In this document: one piece after another, positions 1 to 6,095 of the stretch | Position numbering within the stretch: the first letter of the stretch is position 1 | Layout: each line of letters opens with the position of its first letter | NCBI GenBank assembly: GCA_040414675.1 | Contig: JBEDUN010000052.1 | Span: 1-8,781 of the forward strand | Source: JARBAU01 sp040414675 | GTDB taxonomy: Archaea; Thermoproteota; Nitrososphaeria; Nitrososphaerales; Nitrososphaeraceae | Length of the DNA: 8,781 nt | Reading direction: 5' to 3' | Translations under genes and position numbers: made by a program | The notes under the pieces: generated by a model | What the model was told of the DNA's origin: nothing | Databases searched by the model: none | Seen by the model: the letters and a program-made list of their open reading frames with translations, nothing else

Positions 1-128
1 TTGCAGTACCAAGTGGGTTGGTTGCTGGCAAGTTTGCTAGAGATACCGAACCCACACCAGAAGAGTTGGAAAGATTAGGAAAAGAAGAGCCTAGTAGACC
101 AACAGCTGGAAGTATTGTAACAGAGTAA
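1..128 (+). CDS. C-terminal end of an unrecognised protein (partial, 5' end outside window)
   Basis: An open frame runs from the left edge to a TAA at 126-128, leaving about 41 residues. The tail is strongly charged (near residue 17 it reads DTEPTPEELERLGKEEP) and ends SIVTE. The preceding residues, AVPSGLVAGKFA, are small and hydrophobic, as at the end of a helix or membrane segment, so a membrane protein with a short cytoplasmic tail is possible; this is inference only. Codon use is clearly coding. I do not recognise the family. A hairpin with a T-run follows the stop within 10-35 bases and suggests the transcript ends here, separately from the downstream transporter gene. Confidence 0.75.
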   Translation, partial: AVPSGLVAGKFARDTEPTPEELERLGKEEPSRPTAGSIVTE

Positions 129-137
129 TGTTCATAC

Positions 138-162
138 ATTGCAGCAATGCAATACATTTTTT
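138..162 (+). terminator. Hairpin plus T-run after the first gene
   Basis: A 6-bp perfect stem (ATTGCA at 138-143 and TGCAAT at 148-153) closes a GCAA tetraloop, and a run of six T follows at 157-162. It lies 10 bases after the TAA of the upstream gene. Archaeal termination depends mainly on T-tracts, so this is a plausible terminator. The stem is short, so confidence is moderate. Confidence 0.5.
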
Positions 163-279
163 CAAACACGCATTAACCTAAAAAATTAGAATTATCATAA
201 TGAAGTGATAAAGGGTATACTATCTGATACGTGCTCATACTTTGGAATGGAAGTTTGACATGGGACTCGTGATCTAAAG

Positions 280-1632
280 ATGAAGAAAATAAATGCAGAT
301 AAAGAAGGGACCAATGAAAAAGATACTTTATTGAAGGACCCACATTCCAAGATCTCGGCTACCAAAGAAACGATCAAGTCTTTGGGTCCTGGGCTGATAA
401 CAGGAGCATCAGATGATGATCCATCAGGAATAGCAACGTTTTCCCAGGCCGGAGCACAGTTCGGCTTTGGAATGCTATGGATGGCGTTATTTCAATATCC
501 TATGATGACAGTCATCCAAGAAATGTGTGCAAGATTAGGCCTTGTTACTGGTAGCGGATTAGGAGGAATATTAAAAAAGAGATATTCAAAAAAAATTCTT
601 ATTCCACTTTCAGGTCTAGTACTTATCGCGAATACGATCAATATTGGAGCTGATATTGCTGCCATGGGTGCATCCGTTAGATTGTTTTTTCCTGAAGTAC
701 CAGTTTTAGTTACTACAATTATTTTTGTAGTACTTATCATTAGCTTAGAGATCCTTATCCCTTATCGAAAATATATGAAAATTCTCAAATATCTTGCTCT
801 TTTCCTATTATCTTATATTATTACTGCGATAATAGTCGGAGGCAGTTGGAGCCAAATATTGACTTCCAGCATAATTCCGCATGTAGAGATTAAACCTGAA
901 TTTGCAGTGATGTTTGTTGCTATAATTGGTACATCTATATCGCCATATTTATTCTTCTGGCAGGCTTCGGAAGAAGCTGAAGAGGACGTTGCTAAACAAA
1001 AAATAAAGGAAATTGGCAAGGGCAATCCTACAGTATCCAAAAGAGAAATAAAATTGATGCGTATTGACATCGCCGTAGGAATTGCTTTTGCAGAGCTAAT
1101 TGTTTGGGCTATAGTTATTACAACCGCTGGAAGTCTCCATTCTCATGGAGTTACTAACATACAGTCAGCAGATCAAGCTGCAAAAGCATTGGAACCACTC
1201 GTAAAGACATTTCCACATGCAGGAGAAATTGCCAAGGCAATATTTGCATTCGGGATTATTAGCACTGGATTATTGGCAATACCTGTATTGGCTGGTTCTT
1301 CCGGTTATGTATTGGCAGATACTTTTGGATGGAAGCAGGGTCTTAACAAAAAATTCAAACAGGCCAAAGCATTTTACATAATTATAGCGGCTTCCACTTC
1401 TATAGGTCTGGTTATAAATCTTGTAAATATTGATCCTATTAAAGCATTAATTTATGCCGCTGTAATAAATGCTGTCGCGTCTATTCCCATTCTCTTTGCT
1501 GTATTGAAAATATCGAATGATAAGTGTATTCTCAAAGAAACTAACGGCAAATTATCAAATACCATAGGCTGGTTAACATTTATTGTAATGATCATTTCAG
1601 TTGTTATTATGTTTATTACTTGGAGCAAGTAA
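280..1632 (+). CDS. Nramp (SLC11) superfamily divalent metal transporter with non-canonical signature motifs
   Basis: This 450-aa polytopic membrane protein has the length and about 11 hydrophobic segments expected of Nramp/MntH proteins, which import divalent metals with protons across the cytoplasmic membrane. TM1 (residues about 36-58) carries GPGLITGASDDDPSG, the place where canonical members have the DPGN metal-binding motif; here it is D47-P48-S49-G50. TM6 (about 210-229) carries GTSISPYLFFWQAS where canonical members have a Met-Pro-His motif; here it is S221-P222-Y223. Both motifs therefore keep the Asp and Pro but lose the Asn, the metal-binding Met and the His. Such changes are known in Nramp-related branches, including Mg2+ transporters, so Mn2+/Fe2+ specificity should not be assumed. 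The ATG at 280 is the first in-frame start after an in-frame TGA at 256-258. The N-terminal 30 residues are hydrophilic and probably cytoplasmic. The gene appears monocistronic. Confidence 0.9.
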   Translation: MKKINADKEGTNEKDTLLKDPHSKISATKETIKSLGPGLITGASDDDPSGIATFSQAGAQFGFGMLWMALFQYPMMTVIQEMCARLGLVTGSGLGGILKKRYSKKILIPLSGLVLIANTINIGADIAAMGASVRLFFPEVPVLVTTIIFVVLIISLEILIPYRKYMKILKYLALFLLSYIITAIIVGGSWSQILTSSIIPHVEIKPEFAVMFVAIIGTSISPYLFFWQASEEAEEDVAKQKIKEIGKGNPTVSKREIKLMRIDIAVGIAFAELIVWAIVITTAGSLHSHGVTNIQSADQAAKALEPLVKTFPHAGEIAKAIFAFGIISTGLLAIPVLAGSSGYVLADTFGWKQGLNKKFKQAKAFYIIIAASTSIGLVINLVNIDPIKALIYAAVINAVASIPILFAVLKISNDKCILKETNGKLSNTIGWLTFIVMIISVVIMFITWSK

Positions 1633-1651
1633 CAATATTAGCAAGTGATGA

Positions 1652-1669
1652 AATTTGTTATAACAAATT
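1652..1669. repeat. 18-bp perfect palindrome downstream of the Nramp gene
   Basis: AATTTGTTA at 1652-1660 is followed directly by its reverse complement TAACAAATT at 1661-1669, giving a perfect dyad with no spacer. It starts 20 bases after the transporter stop and 115 bases before the next ATG. It has no T-run after it, so it fits a dimeric regulator site better than a terminator. No regulator is identifiable. Confidence 0.5.
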
Positions 1670-1754
1670 ATAATGGAAATTATGAGATATACATCCATCA
1701 TATTAGTCTTGGTAGCTCATTTAAGATTCTAAACTAAAGGAGAAGTTTACTACC

Positions 1755-1761
1755 TTTATAT
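1755..1761 (+). promoter_or_regulatory. TATA box giving an apparently leaderless mRNA for the secreted protein
   Basis: TTTATAT at 1755-1761 is centred 26 bases before the ATG at 1784. This is the usual archaeal distance from TATA box to transcription start, so transcription should begin at or next to the start codon. That supports 1784 rather than the internal Met codons at residues 20-21 as the true start. A purine-rich AAAGGAG at about 1736-1742 is too far upstream to be a ribosome binding site. Confidence 0.5.
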
Positions 1762-1783
1762 CCTATAGATTATGTAGTATTGT

Positions 1784-2446
1784 ATGATATTTGACAAGTT
1801 GAAGGTTAGAAATGAAAGCCGATCTAAATCGATTCAGGTTATGATGTTGGCAATGGCAGTTACAGCCATGCTTTTATGTGCAACATCTTTTCAAGGAGTG
1901 TCAGCCCAGAATCAGTCATCTACAAATAATAGCAATAGTAGCAATAATGGAAACAGTAGCAATAATGACAAAAATACAAGTCCAAGTTCATCTAGTAAGA
2001 CGGTGGTAATTCCGCAAGGGAATAAAGCAACAATAACAACAGGTCCCTCATCAGCTAATCAGAAAAATAACTCAGAGGGGGGTAATAATAATCGAACTGG
2101 TTTTACTTCAGTTTCAAACTTGGTAGTAAAAGATAAAACATTTCCAATAAAATATAATGTAACTCAAGGTAAACTTTTGGGAATTGTTGGTGATAAAGAT
2201 AAGACAACTCTGGTGTTTTTACTGGGCAGTACTGCAGACAATGGAAAATTAACCATTGAGCTTCCAAGAAATGTCCTAGATGCAAAGAGTCAGGGAAATA
2301 CCGACACGAAATTTAATGTCCGAATTGATAACAAGGGAGTAGACTATAAAGAACTTGCCGCTAATCTTAACGCTAGAATATTACAAATCGGGTTTAATAA
2401 AGACGATAGAATGCTAGAAATTGTGGGTACCCAGATGGCCTCATAA
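1784..2446 (+). CDS. Secreted or membrane-anchored protein with Asn/Ser-rich linker and C-terminal beta domain
   Basis: 220 aa. Residues 1-19 are basic, 20-36 form a hydrophobic core, and GVSAQ at 38-42 is a typical signal-peptidase site, so the mature protein should be outside the cell. Residues 43-72 are almost all Asn and Ser with several N-x-S/T sequons, a low-complexity and probably glycosylated spacer. Residues about 108-218 are a predicted beta-rich domain with segments such as FPIKYNVTQGKLLGIV, KLTIELPRNVLDA and LEIVGT. This pattern (strand, DKDKTTLVF, KLTIELPRNV, Asp/Asn-rich turn, final EIVGT) resembles a domain I know from many exported proteins of ammonia-oxidising archaea, whose function is unknown. 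No C-terminal anchor is visible. A structural cell-surface role is possible but not shown. The TATA box 26 bases upstream supports the ATG at 1784. Confidence 0.82.
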   Translation: MIFDKLKVRNESRSKSIQVMMLAMAVTAMLLCATSFQGVSAQNQSSTNNSNSSNNGNSSNNDKNTSPSSSSKTVVIPQGNKATITTGPSSANQKNNSEGGNNNRTGFTSVSNLVVKDKTFPIKYNVTQGKLLGIVGDKDKTTLVFLLGSTADNGKLTIELPRNVLDAKSQGNTDTKFNVRIDNKGVDYKELAANLNARILQIGFNKDDRMLEIVGTQMAS

Positions 2447-2543
2447 TTCTGGCCAAATACTAATCAAAGCATTTCATACGAAAAGCATCATTACGATGTA
2501 TATTCCTAAGCAATGATGTGAAAAGATATAATGAGTTGGCACT

Positions 2544-2645
2544 TTGGCTATACTATCAAACAACAGCGCTAAACCGAAGATACAAATTACGGATACTGAT
2601 AGGTTGAAAAGAATACTTGCAATGATATGCGAGTTGAAAAATTAG
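2544..2645 (+). CDS. Candidate 33-aa micro-ORF immediately upstream of the membrane protein gene
   Basis: A TTG start at 2544 opens a 33-codon frame ending with TAG at 2643-2645, one base before the ATG of the next gene at 2647. The peptide is polar and then amphipathic (KIQITDTDRLKRILAMICEL in its C-terminal half), with a codon pattern that looks more coding than the flanks. The near-overlap is the arrangement seen in coupled operons. Against it: the start is a weak TTG, and the best TATA-like box (GATATAAT near 2524-2531) would start transcription near 2550-2557, just inside the frame. It could be a short leader peptide, a remnant of a longer gene, or chance. Confidence 0.3.
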   Translation: MAILSNNSAKPKIQITDTDRLKRILAMICELKN

Positions 2646-2646
2646 C

Positions 2647-3270
2647 ATGAAAAAATCCTGGAAGAATAGTCACCAAGCTGAAAAGAATTCAACGTCAACT
2701 AATGCAGACCTGCTTCTGAGAACTCGAATTTCTTTTCTTTTAACCTCTAGCCTAGTTATAGTATTTGCTGTTAGCTATGGTTACTTAGAATATTATTACA
2801 TAAACGACCCAGTACAAGGCAAGACAGCCAATCTTACAGTAAAGTCTGGCACTCACCGTGTTGCCACTCCTATAATAGCCGGACTCTATTCTTATCATAT
2901 ATTTCCCATGATCGTTATCTTCATACTTGTTGGCTTTGGTCCTTTCTTTGATAGTATCAGCTTTAATATACTTGGGAAACATGAAAGGAGAAAGGCTGCA
3001 TCTTTAGGATTCGCAAATGTATTATCAGCTATTCTGGTAGAAGATTTTACATGGTTTTTTTATAGATGGTGGCTACCGCTCGATAGTGATCCCAAGAAAG
3101 GACTATTGATGCAAGCATCAGACTGGACTACAAAAAATCTCGGTGGATTGCATATACCTCATGTCGATTTTATAGGAAGTTTCGTTGTACCATATTGGTA
3201 CATTATTGTTATTGTTGTTGCAGGTATCTTTTACTATTTCGCCTTTAAAAAGTCTGCAAAACAATTATGA
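2647..3270 (+). CDS. Four-helix integral membrane protein, family not recognised
   Basis: 207 aa. The first 25 residues are hydrophilic; membrane segments are likely at about 29-50, 78-101, 118-138 and 177-200. Between TM1 and TM2 is a loop of about 27 residues. The most distinctive stretch lies at the end of TM3, residues 131-142 VEDFTWFFYRWW, acidic and aromatic residues with Arg at a membrane edge. It is followed by a loop with LHIPH at 168-172 and the aromatic VPYWY at 181-185. These residues look like a conserved functional patch, perhaps at the membrane surface, but I cannot assign a reaction or substrate. I see no transporter or enzyme motif I know. The ATG at 2647 lies one base after a possible micro-ORF. 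The gene has about 390 mostly non-coding bases behind it and so ends its transcript. Confidence 0.8.
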   Translation: MKKSWKNSHQAEKNSTSTNADLLLRTRISFLLTSSLVIVFAVSYGYLEYYYINDPVQGKTANLTVKSGTHRVATPIIAGLYSYHIFPMIVIFILVGFGPFFDSISFNILGKHERRKAASLGFANVLSAILVEDFTWFFYRWWLPLDSDPKKGLLMQASDWTTKNLGGLHIPHVDFIGSFVVPYWYIIVIVVAGIFYYFAFKKSAKQL

Positions 3271-3663
3271 CAAAGGGTTTTAACATGTCATAGGCATAGG
3301 CAAACAACTTTAATATATAACAATCTATCGTGTTTTTTTCGAGTCGTATTGATAAGAACTGCATGATTTTCTAATATATCTCGGCCTAGGATTGTCTATA
3401 ATTTCCAAAGCTGTATTCATCTGTTCAGAATTAAAGAAAATACAACAATATTTATGAAATAGCACAAGTCAGAAATGTGAATATTGGTTAAGTATGACTA
3501 AGGTGTGGATAATAATAGATATAATTTAAAAATAGAAATGGATAATGTAAACTTAATACTTCATTTATTCTGATCCTACGAATTTTCCTAAAAAAGGAAA
3601 TTACTTATTTTATGGTTCGAAATGGGTGAGTAGTTTCTTAAGCAATGTCGACATGATATTACT
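3271..3663. other. Mostly non-coding 393-base interval
   Basis: AT-rich sequence between the membrane protein and the 61-aa ORF. It holds a T-run at 3332-3338 that could end the upstream transcript, a TATA-like TTTAATATATA near 3310-3320, a weak hairpin (AATTTTCC at 3581-3588 against GGAAATT at 3596-3602), and a 31-codon minus-strand candidate listed separately. I see no tRNA fold and no long ORF. Confidence 0.5.
3325..3420 (-). CDS. Candidate 31-aa micro-ORF
   Basis: The minus strand has an ATG at 3420-3418 and a TAG at 3327-3325, encoding 31 residues rich in Arg, Lys, Ser and Tyr (starting MNTALEIIDNPRPRYIRK). On the minus strand a TATA-like ATAAATATT is centred about 30 bases before the ATG, which would give a nearly leaderless mRNA. 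That promoter spacing is the only support besides reasonable codons. I know no family for it. The surrounding sequence is so AT-rich that TATA-like strings are common, so this is a low-confidence call. Confidence 0.22.
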   Translation of the reverse strand: MNTALEIIDNPRPRYIRKSCSSYQYDSKKTR

Positions 3664-3849
3664 ATGATAAATCGATATGCCGGCCGCTCAGGTGTGATTG
3701 GCCATGGGAATCCTAAGAATGGTCATCAAAGAGTGGTGCAAGATAGAGATAGCGTCAAACACCTTGAGATTTTTATGAACGGTCGCTGGATCCATGATGA
3801 TAAATGCAGTGGATTTACCAATAAGGAGTGTAATAAGATTAAACGTTAG
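3664..3849 (+). CDS. Hypothetical 61-aa basic protein
   Basis: 61 aa starting at ATG 3664, rich in Gly, His, Asn, Arg and Lys. There is no hydrophobic segment, so it should be soluble. The centre reads IGHGNPKNGHQRV and later FMNGRWIHDDKCSGF; two Cys near the C-terminus (residues 48 and 56) are the only possible metal or redox residues. G+C is visibly higher inside the frame than in the AT-rich flanks, which is the best evidence that it is coding. A TATA-like TTATTTTATG (3605-3614) lies about 55 bases upstream, giving a short leader. It stands alone with no operon partner. I do not recognise it; it may be a lineage-specific small protein or a fragment of a larger one. Confidence 0.45.
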   Translation: MINRYAGRSGVIGHGNPKNGHQRVVQDRDSVKHLEIFMNGRWIHDDKCSGFTNKECNKIKR

Positions 3850-3953
3850 TCAATAGTTAGTTAACATGCTATTGGTACTAATGATCAAAAACTATCTGTC
3901 TTAATTTGATTAAACTAATAAAAGTGTGTTTGATTTTAAGATTGCAATAATAG

Positions 3954-3968
3954 TAATTATGATAATTA
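3954..3968. repeat. 15-bp AT-only near-palindrome in the gap before the Cys-rich small gene
   Basis: TAATTAT at 3954-3960 and ATAATTA at 3962-3968 are exact reverse complements around a single G. It sits within an outer pair TTTGATT (3929-3935) and AATCAAA (3970-3976). The whole 3850-4093 interval is very AT-rich and otherwise shows nothing coding. Low sequence complexity makes chance formation likely. Confidence 0.25.
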
Positions 3969-4045
3969 TAATCAAATTTATTGGCTACTTGAAGATATTT
4001 ATTAGCAATATCGTAGTGTAGCATAAGGGCTAATACTACCAACTC

Positions 4046-4054
4046 TTTATATTA
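4046..4054 (+). promoter_or_regulatory. TATA box for the 58-aa Cys-rich gene and hflX
   Basis: TTTATATTA at 4046-4054 predicts a transcription start near 4076, about 18 bases before the ATG at 4094. It would serve both the small gene and the overlapping hflX, since no separate promoter is needed between them. Confidence 0.4.
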
Positions 4055-4093
4055 AATAACTATTATACACTTATGTAGACGATGATTAACTAG

Positions 4094-4270
4094 ATGCCCA
4101 TGCTTATGTTAAAATGCAAGACTTGCGGTGAAGTATTTCCGGGATTATATATTCCTGAAAGAAGTTCTGAGGATTTTAAATTACGTGCTACAAACGCAGA
4201 TCGATCACATACTTGCTCAAGAAAGCACACAAATGATTACGATATGCTTGATTATATGGACTGGTCTTGA
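4094..4270 (+). CDS. 58-aa Cys-rich (zinc-finger-like) protein overlapping the start of hflX
   Basis: ATG at 4094 (also in frame at 4100 and 4106) to TGA at 4268-4270, 58 aa. Near the N-terminus it has LKCKTCGEVFPGLYIP, a CxxC knuckle (C8, C11) typical of treble-clef and zinc-ribbon proteins. It is followed by SHTCSRKHTND, where C41 and H45 could be the other ligands, giving a CCCH site. The C-terminus is acidic and aromatic (DYMDWS). The composition and spacing look like a real conserved small archaeal protein; I cannot name a function. It falls below common length cutoffs and is in a different frame from hflX. The hflX frame can only start inside it (ATG 4233) or upstream of that, so the two genes overlap and are probably translated together from the promoter at about 4046-4054. 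Confidence 0.72.
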   Translation: MPMLMLKCKTCGEVFPGLYIPERSSEDFKLRATNADRSHTCSRKHTNDYDMLDYMDWS

Positions 4271-5402
4271 ACGCAATCTGAATTTTACAAAAGTTATACT
4301 TGTAACTTATCCTGATGATTTTAGCCTCCAAGAAGCAAAAAGTCTGGTAGAGTCAACTACAAATAATCCAACTACAGATTATCAAATTCTAAAAGTTGTT
4401 ACTCAAAAGTATTTGAATCATTCCCAATATGGTCTTGGCTCTGGTAAAGCTGAGGAAATCAAAGGCCTTGTAGAAGAAACTAGAGCAGATCAGATAGTTG
4501 TTGATGAACACTTAACTTCGAAACAGATTCACAACCTGGAGAGGTTAACCGGTGTACGTGTGATAGATAGAGAGAGATTAATACTTAACATATTTCATTC
4601 AAGAGCATCTACAAAAGAAGCAAAATTGCAGATTGAACTGGCTGAGATCAAATATGAAATGCCGCGTGTAAGGGAAAATGCAAAACTAACTTCTGGCAGT
4701 ACTGAAAGGCCTGGAAAGGGCGGTATGGGAGAATATATGGTAGATGTTAAGTTCAGAGATCTAAAAAGGCGCATTTCCGTTATCAAAAAGAAGCTTGATG
4801 ATGTACATAAAAAGCGCGAGCTTTATCGTCAAAATAGATTGGAAACTAAAATGCCTATTATCTCATTAGTAGGTTACACTAGCTCTGGAAAAACAACATT
4901 GTTTAATTTGCTTACATCGGAATACAAGGAAACATCAAATAGTTTGTTTACTACGCTTTCCACAACTACAAGATCTTTTAGAACTAATAATAAAAATAAA
5001 AAGAATGATATGAATAAAGAATCGTTACTTCTCATAGATACTGTAGGTTTCATTAGCAGACTTCCTCATTACATGATAGATGCATTTAAATCAACGCTGG
5101 AAGAGTCACTTGGCGCTGATTTAGTTTTGCTTTTAATAGATATTTCAGAGAAGATCGAAGATATTAAAATGAAATACAGGTGTTGTTGGGACGTTTTAGA
5201 TGAATTAAAAGTAGACAAGTCTAAAGTCTTTGTAGTGTTAACTAAATTCGATGGTGCTATAATCTCAATAGAACTAGTTAAGAATATTGCTAAAGATCTG
5301 ATAATATCTAATCCAATTGTAATCTCATCTAAGACTGGATACGGGATTCACAAACTAAAAACTATGATCAGTGCCCATGTATCTTCTCAAGAGCCCACCT
5401 GA
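4233..5402 (+). CDS. hflX: HflX-family ribosome-associated GTPase
   Basis: HflX proteins bind ribosomes and use GTP to split or rescue stalled particles. Numbering from ATG 4233 (389 aa): the N-terminal HflX domain begins near residue 19 with KVILVTYPDDF and includes LGSGKAEEIKGL and VVDEHLTSKQIHNLE. A Gly-rich GKGGMGEYMVDVKFRDLKRR follows, then a coiled helix. The G domain has G1 GYTSSGKTT (214-222), the switch I region FTTLSTTTR, G3 DTVGF (269-273), G4 TKFD (337-340, in place of the usual NKxD) and G5 SSKTG (365-369). A Lys/Asn-rich insert lies between switch I and G3. The frame stays open back to an ATG at 4128, but those extra 35 residues have no HflX character and overlap the 58-aa gene. 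Even residues 1-16 from 4233 look atypical, so the start is uncertain. Confidence 0.88.
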   Translation: MITICLIIWTGLERNLNFTKVILVTYPDDFSLQEAKSLVESTTNNPTTDYQILKVVTQKYLNHSQYGLGSGKAEEIKGLVEETRADQIVVDEHLTSKQIHNLERLTGVRVIDRERLILNIFHSRASTKEAKLQIELAEIKYEMPRVRENAKLTSGSTERPGKGGMGEYMVDVKFRDLKRRISVIKKKLDDVHKKRELYRQNRLETKMPIISLVGYTSSGKTTLFNLLTSEYKETSNSLFTTLSTTTRSFRTNNKNKKNDMNKESLLLIDTVGFISRLPHYMIDAFKSTLEESLGADLVLLLIDISEKIEDIKMKYRCCWDVLDELKVDKSKVFVVLTKFDGAIISIELVKNIAKDLIISNPIVISSKTGYGIHKLKTMISAHVSSQEPT

Positions 5403-5484
5403 TAACATCAAGGAGTAAACTCAGTATCAGCAACTGGTTAATAACTAACAATTCGATGATCAGGCATCGTAGTCTCTAGACCAT

Positions 5485-5517
5485 CAATTAAATATTCAGA
5501 TATTCGATATTTAATTG
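5485..5517. repeat. Perfect 11-bp inverted repeat between hflX and the zinc-protein promoter
   Basis: CAATTAAATAT at 5485-5495 and ATATTTAATTG at 5507-5517 are exact reverse complements around an 11-base spacer, TCAGATATTCG. The right arm ends one base before the GGATATATATTATCC element that holds the TATA box of the next gene. The position suits an operator or activator site; it could also act as the 3' hairpin of hflX. A smaller stem (CGATG 5454-5458, CATCG 5465-5469) lies just before it. Confidence 0.5.
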
Positions 5518-5518
5518 T

Positions 5519-5533
5519 GGATATATATTATCC
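5519..5533 (+). promoter_or_regulatory. TATA region of the multi-zinc protein gene
   Basis: GGATATATATTATCC contains a TATATATTA box flanked by GGATA/TATCC arms, so the promoter core is itself a near-palindrome. Transcription would start near 5552, giving a leader of about 20 bases. AAAGGTG at 5550-5556 would lie at the very start of that mRNA. Confidence 0.4.
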
Positions 5534-5574
5534 TCAAACTAACTCATGGAAAGGTGCTCTTAAAGTAGTTGGCG

Positions 5575-5952
5575 ATGTGCGAAAGATGTAAAAAAAATGA
5601 AGAATACCACAATTGTTCTACATGTGGTCAACATTTATGTCTAAGCTGTTTCAATACAGTTCATTTTGGTATAAATGCTACAAGATCTGGCAAATCAATG
5701 GTATACAATAAATGTATCTTTTGTGGTGAAATATATGCAACTAATGCGAAAAGCAGTGTTTGTGATAAATGCATCATTATACTTACGTGGAAGTCAGGAA
5801 TGGACTGTCTTGCTGCAGTAAATAGGGTTTCAGAATTACTAAAAACAAACAAGCTCGATCCTAACTTCAAAAATGAGAATTATTGCAAAGTACACTTTGG
5901 CACACATGCCACCCAAGTTATAATGGATGCAATAGATTCCTCAAGACTATAA
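5575..5952 (+). CDS. 125-aa multi-zinc (B-box/RING-like) protein, function unknown
   Basis: Numbering from ATG 5575. The N-terminus packs ligand pairs: C2/C5 (CERC), C14/C17 (CSTC), C22/C25 (CLSC) and H30, which could bind two zinc ions in a B-box or RING-like cross-brace. A second cluster, C47/C50 (CIFC) and C63/C66 (CDKC), fits a zinc ribbon. The C-terminus adds C104, H107 and H111 (YCKVHFGTHAT). The sequence HFG-x-x-AT occurs twice, at 30-36 and 107-113, suggesting a repeated element. Between them is a short amphipathic helix region (DCLAAVNRVSELLKTNKL). There is no membrane segment or signal peptide. An in-frame TTG at 5569 would add two residues and is closer to the purine-rich AAAGGTG, so the start is uncertain by six bases. 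It might bind nucleic acid or protein; I do not recognise a named family. Confidence 0.78.
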   Translation: MCERCKKNEEYHNCSTCGQHLCLSCFNTVHFGINATRSGKSMVYNKCIFCGEIYATNAKSSVCDKCIIILTWKSGMDCLAAVNRVSELLKTNKLDPNFKNENYCKVHFGTHATQVIMDAIDSSRL

Positions 5953-6095
5953 AATCAATGCAGCCATATCTAGTCAAAGGGGGCTTACAGGATAAGCAAT
6001 GGGAACTTTCACTGTTGTGTTATTTAGCTCCATAATTCTGCCTTTTGTATCTTGCTAATGTTATTTTGCTAACTCGGTAAATCTGCTAAATTATT

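Noticed and set aside
195..377. Minus-strand frame across the start of the transporter gene
   Set aside because: It is antisense to the Nramp N-terminus and has no motif; the other minus-strand frames inside 492-1070, 2103-2285, 2785-2982, 4595-4786 and 5661-5870 are shadows of real genes for the same reason.
3850..4093. Possible RNA gene or CRISPR-like repeats in the AT-rich gap
   Set aside because: No tRNA cloverleaf, no regularly spaced repeats; only low-complexity AT palindromes.
5999..6058. 19-codon hydrophobic peptide starting MGTFTVV and a 19-codon minus-strand peptide overlapping it
   Set aside because: Too short to support, with no promoter or conservation evidence.
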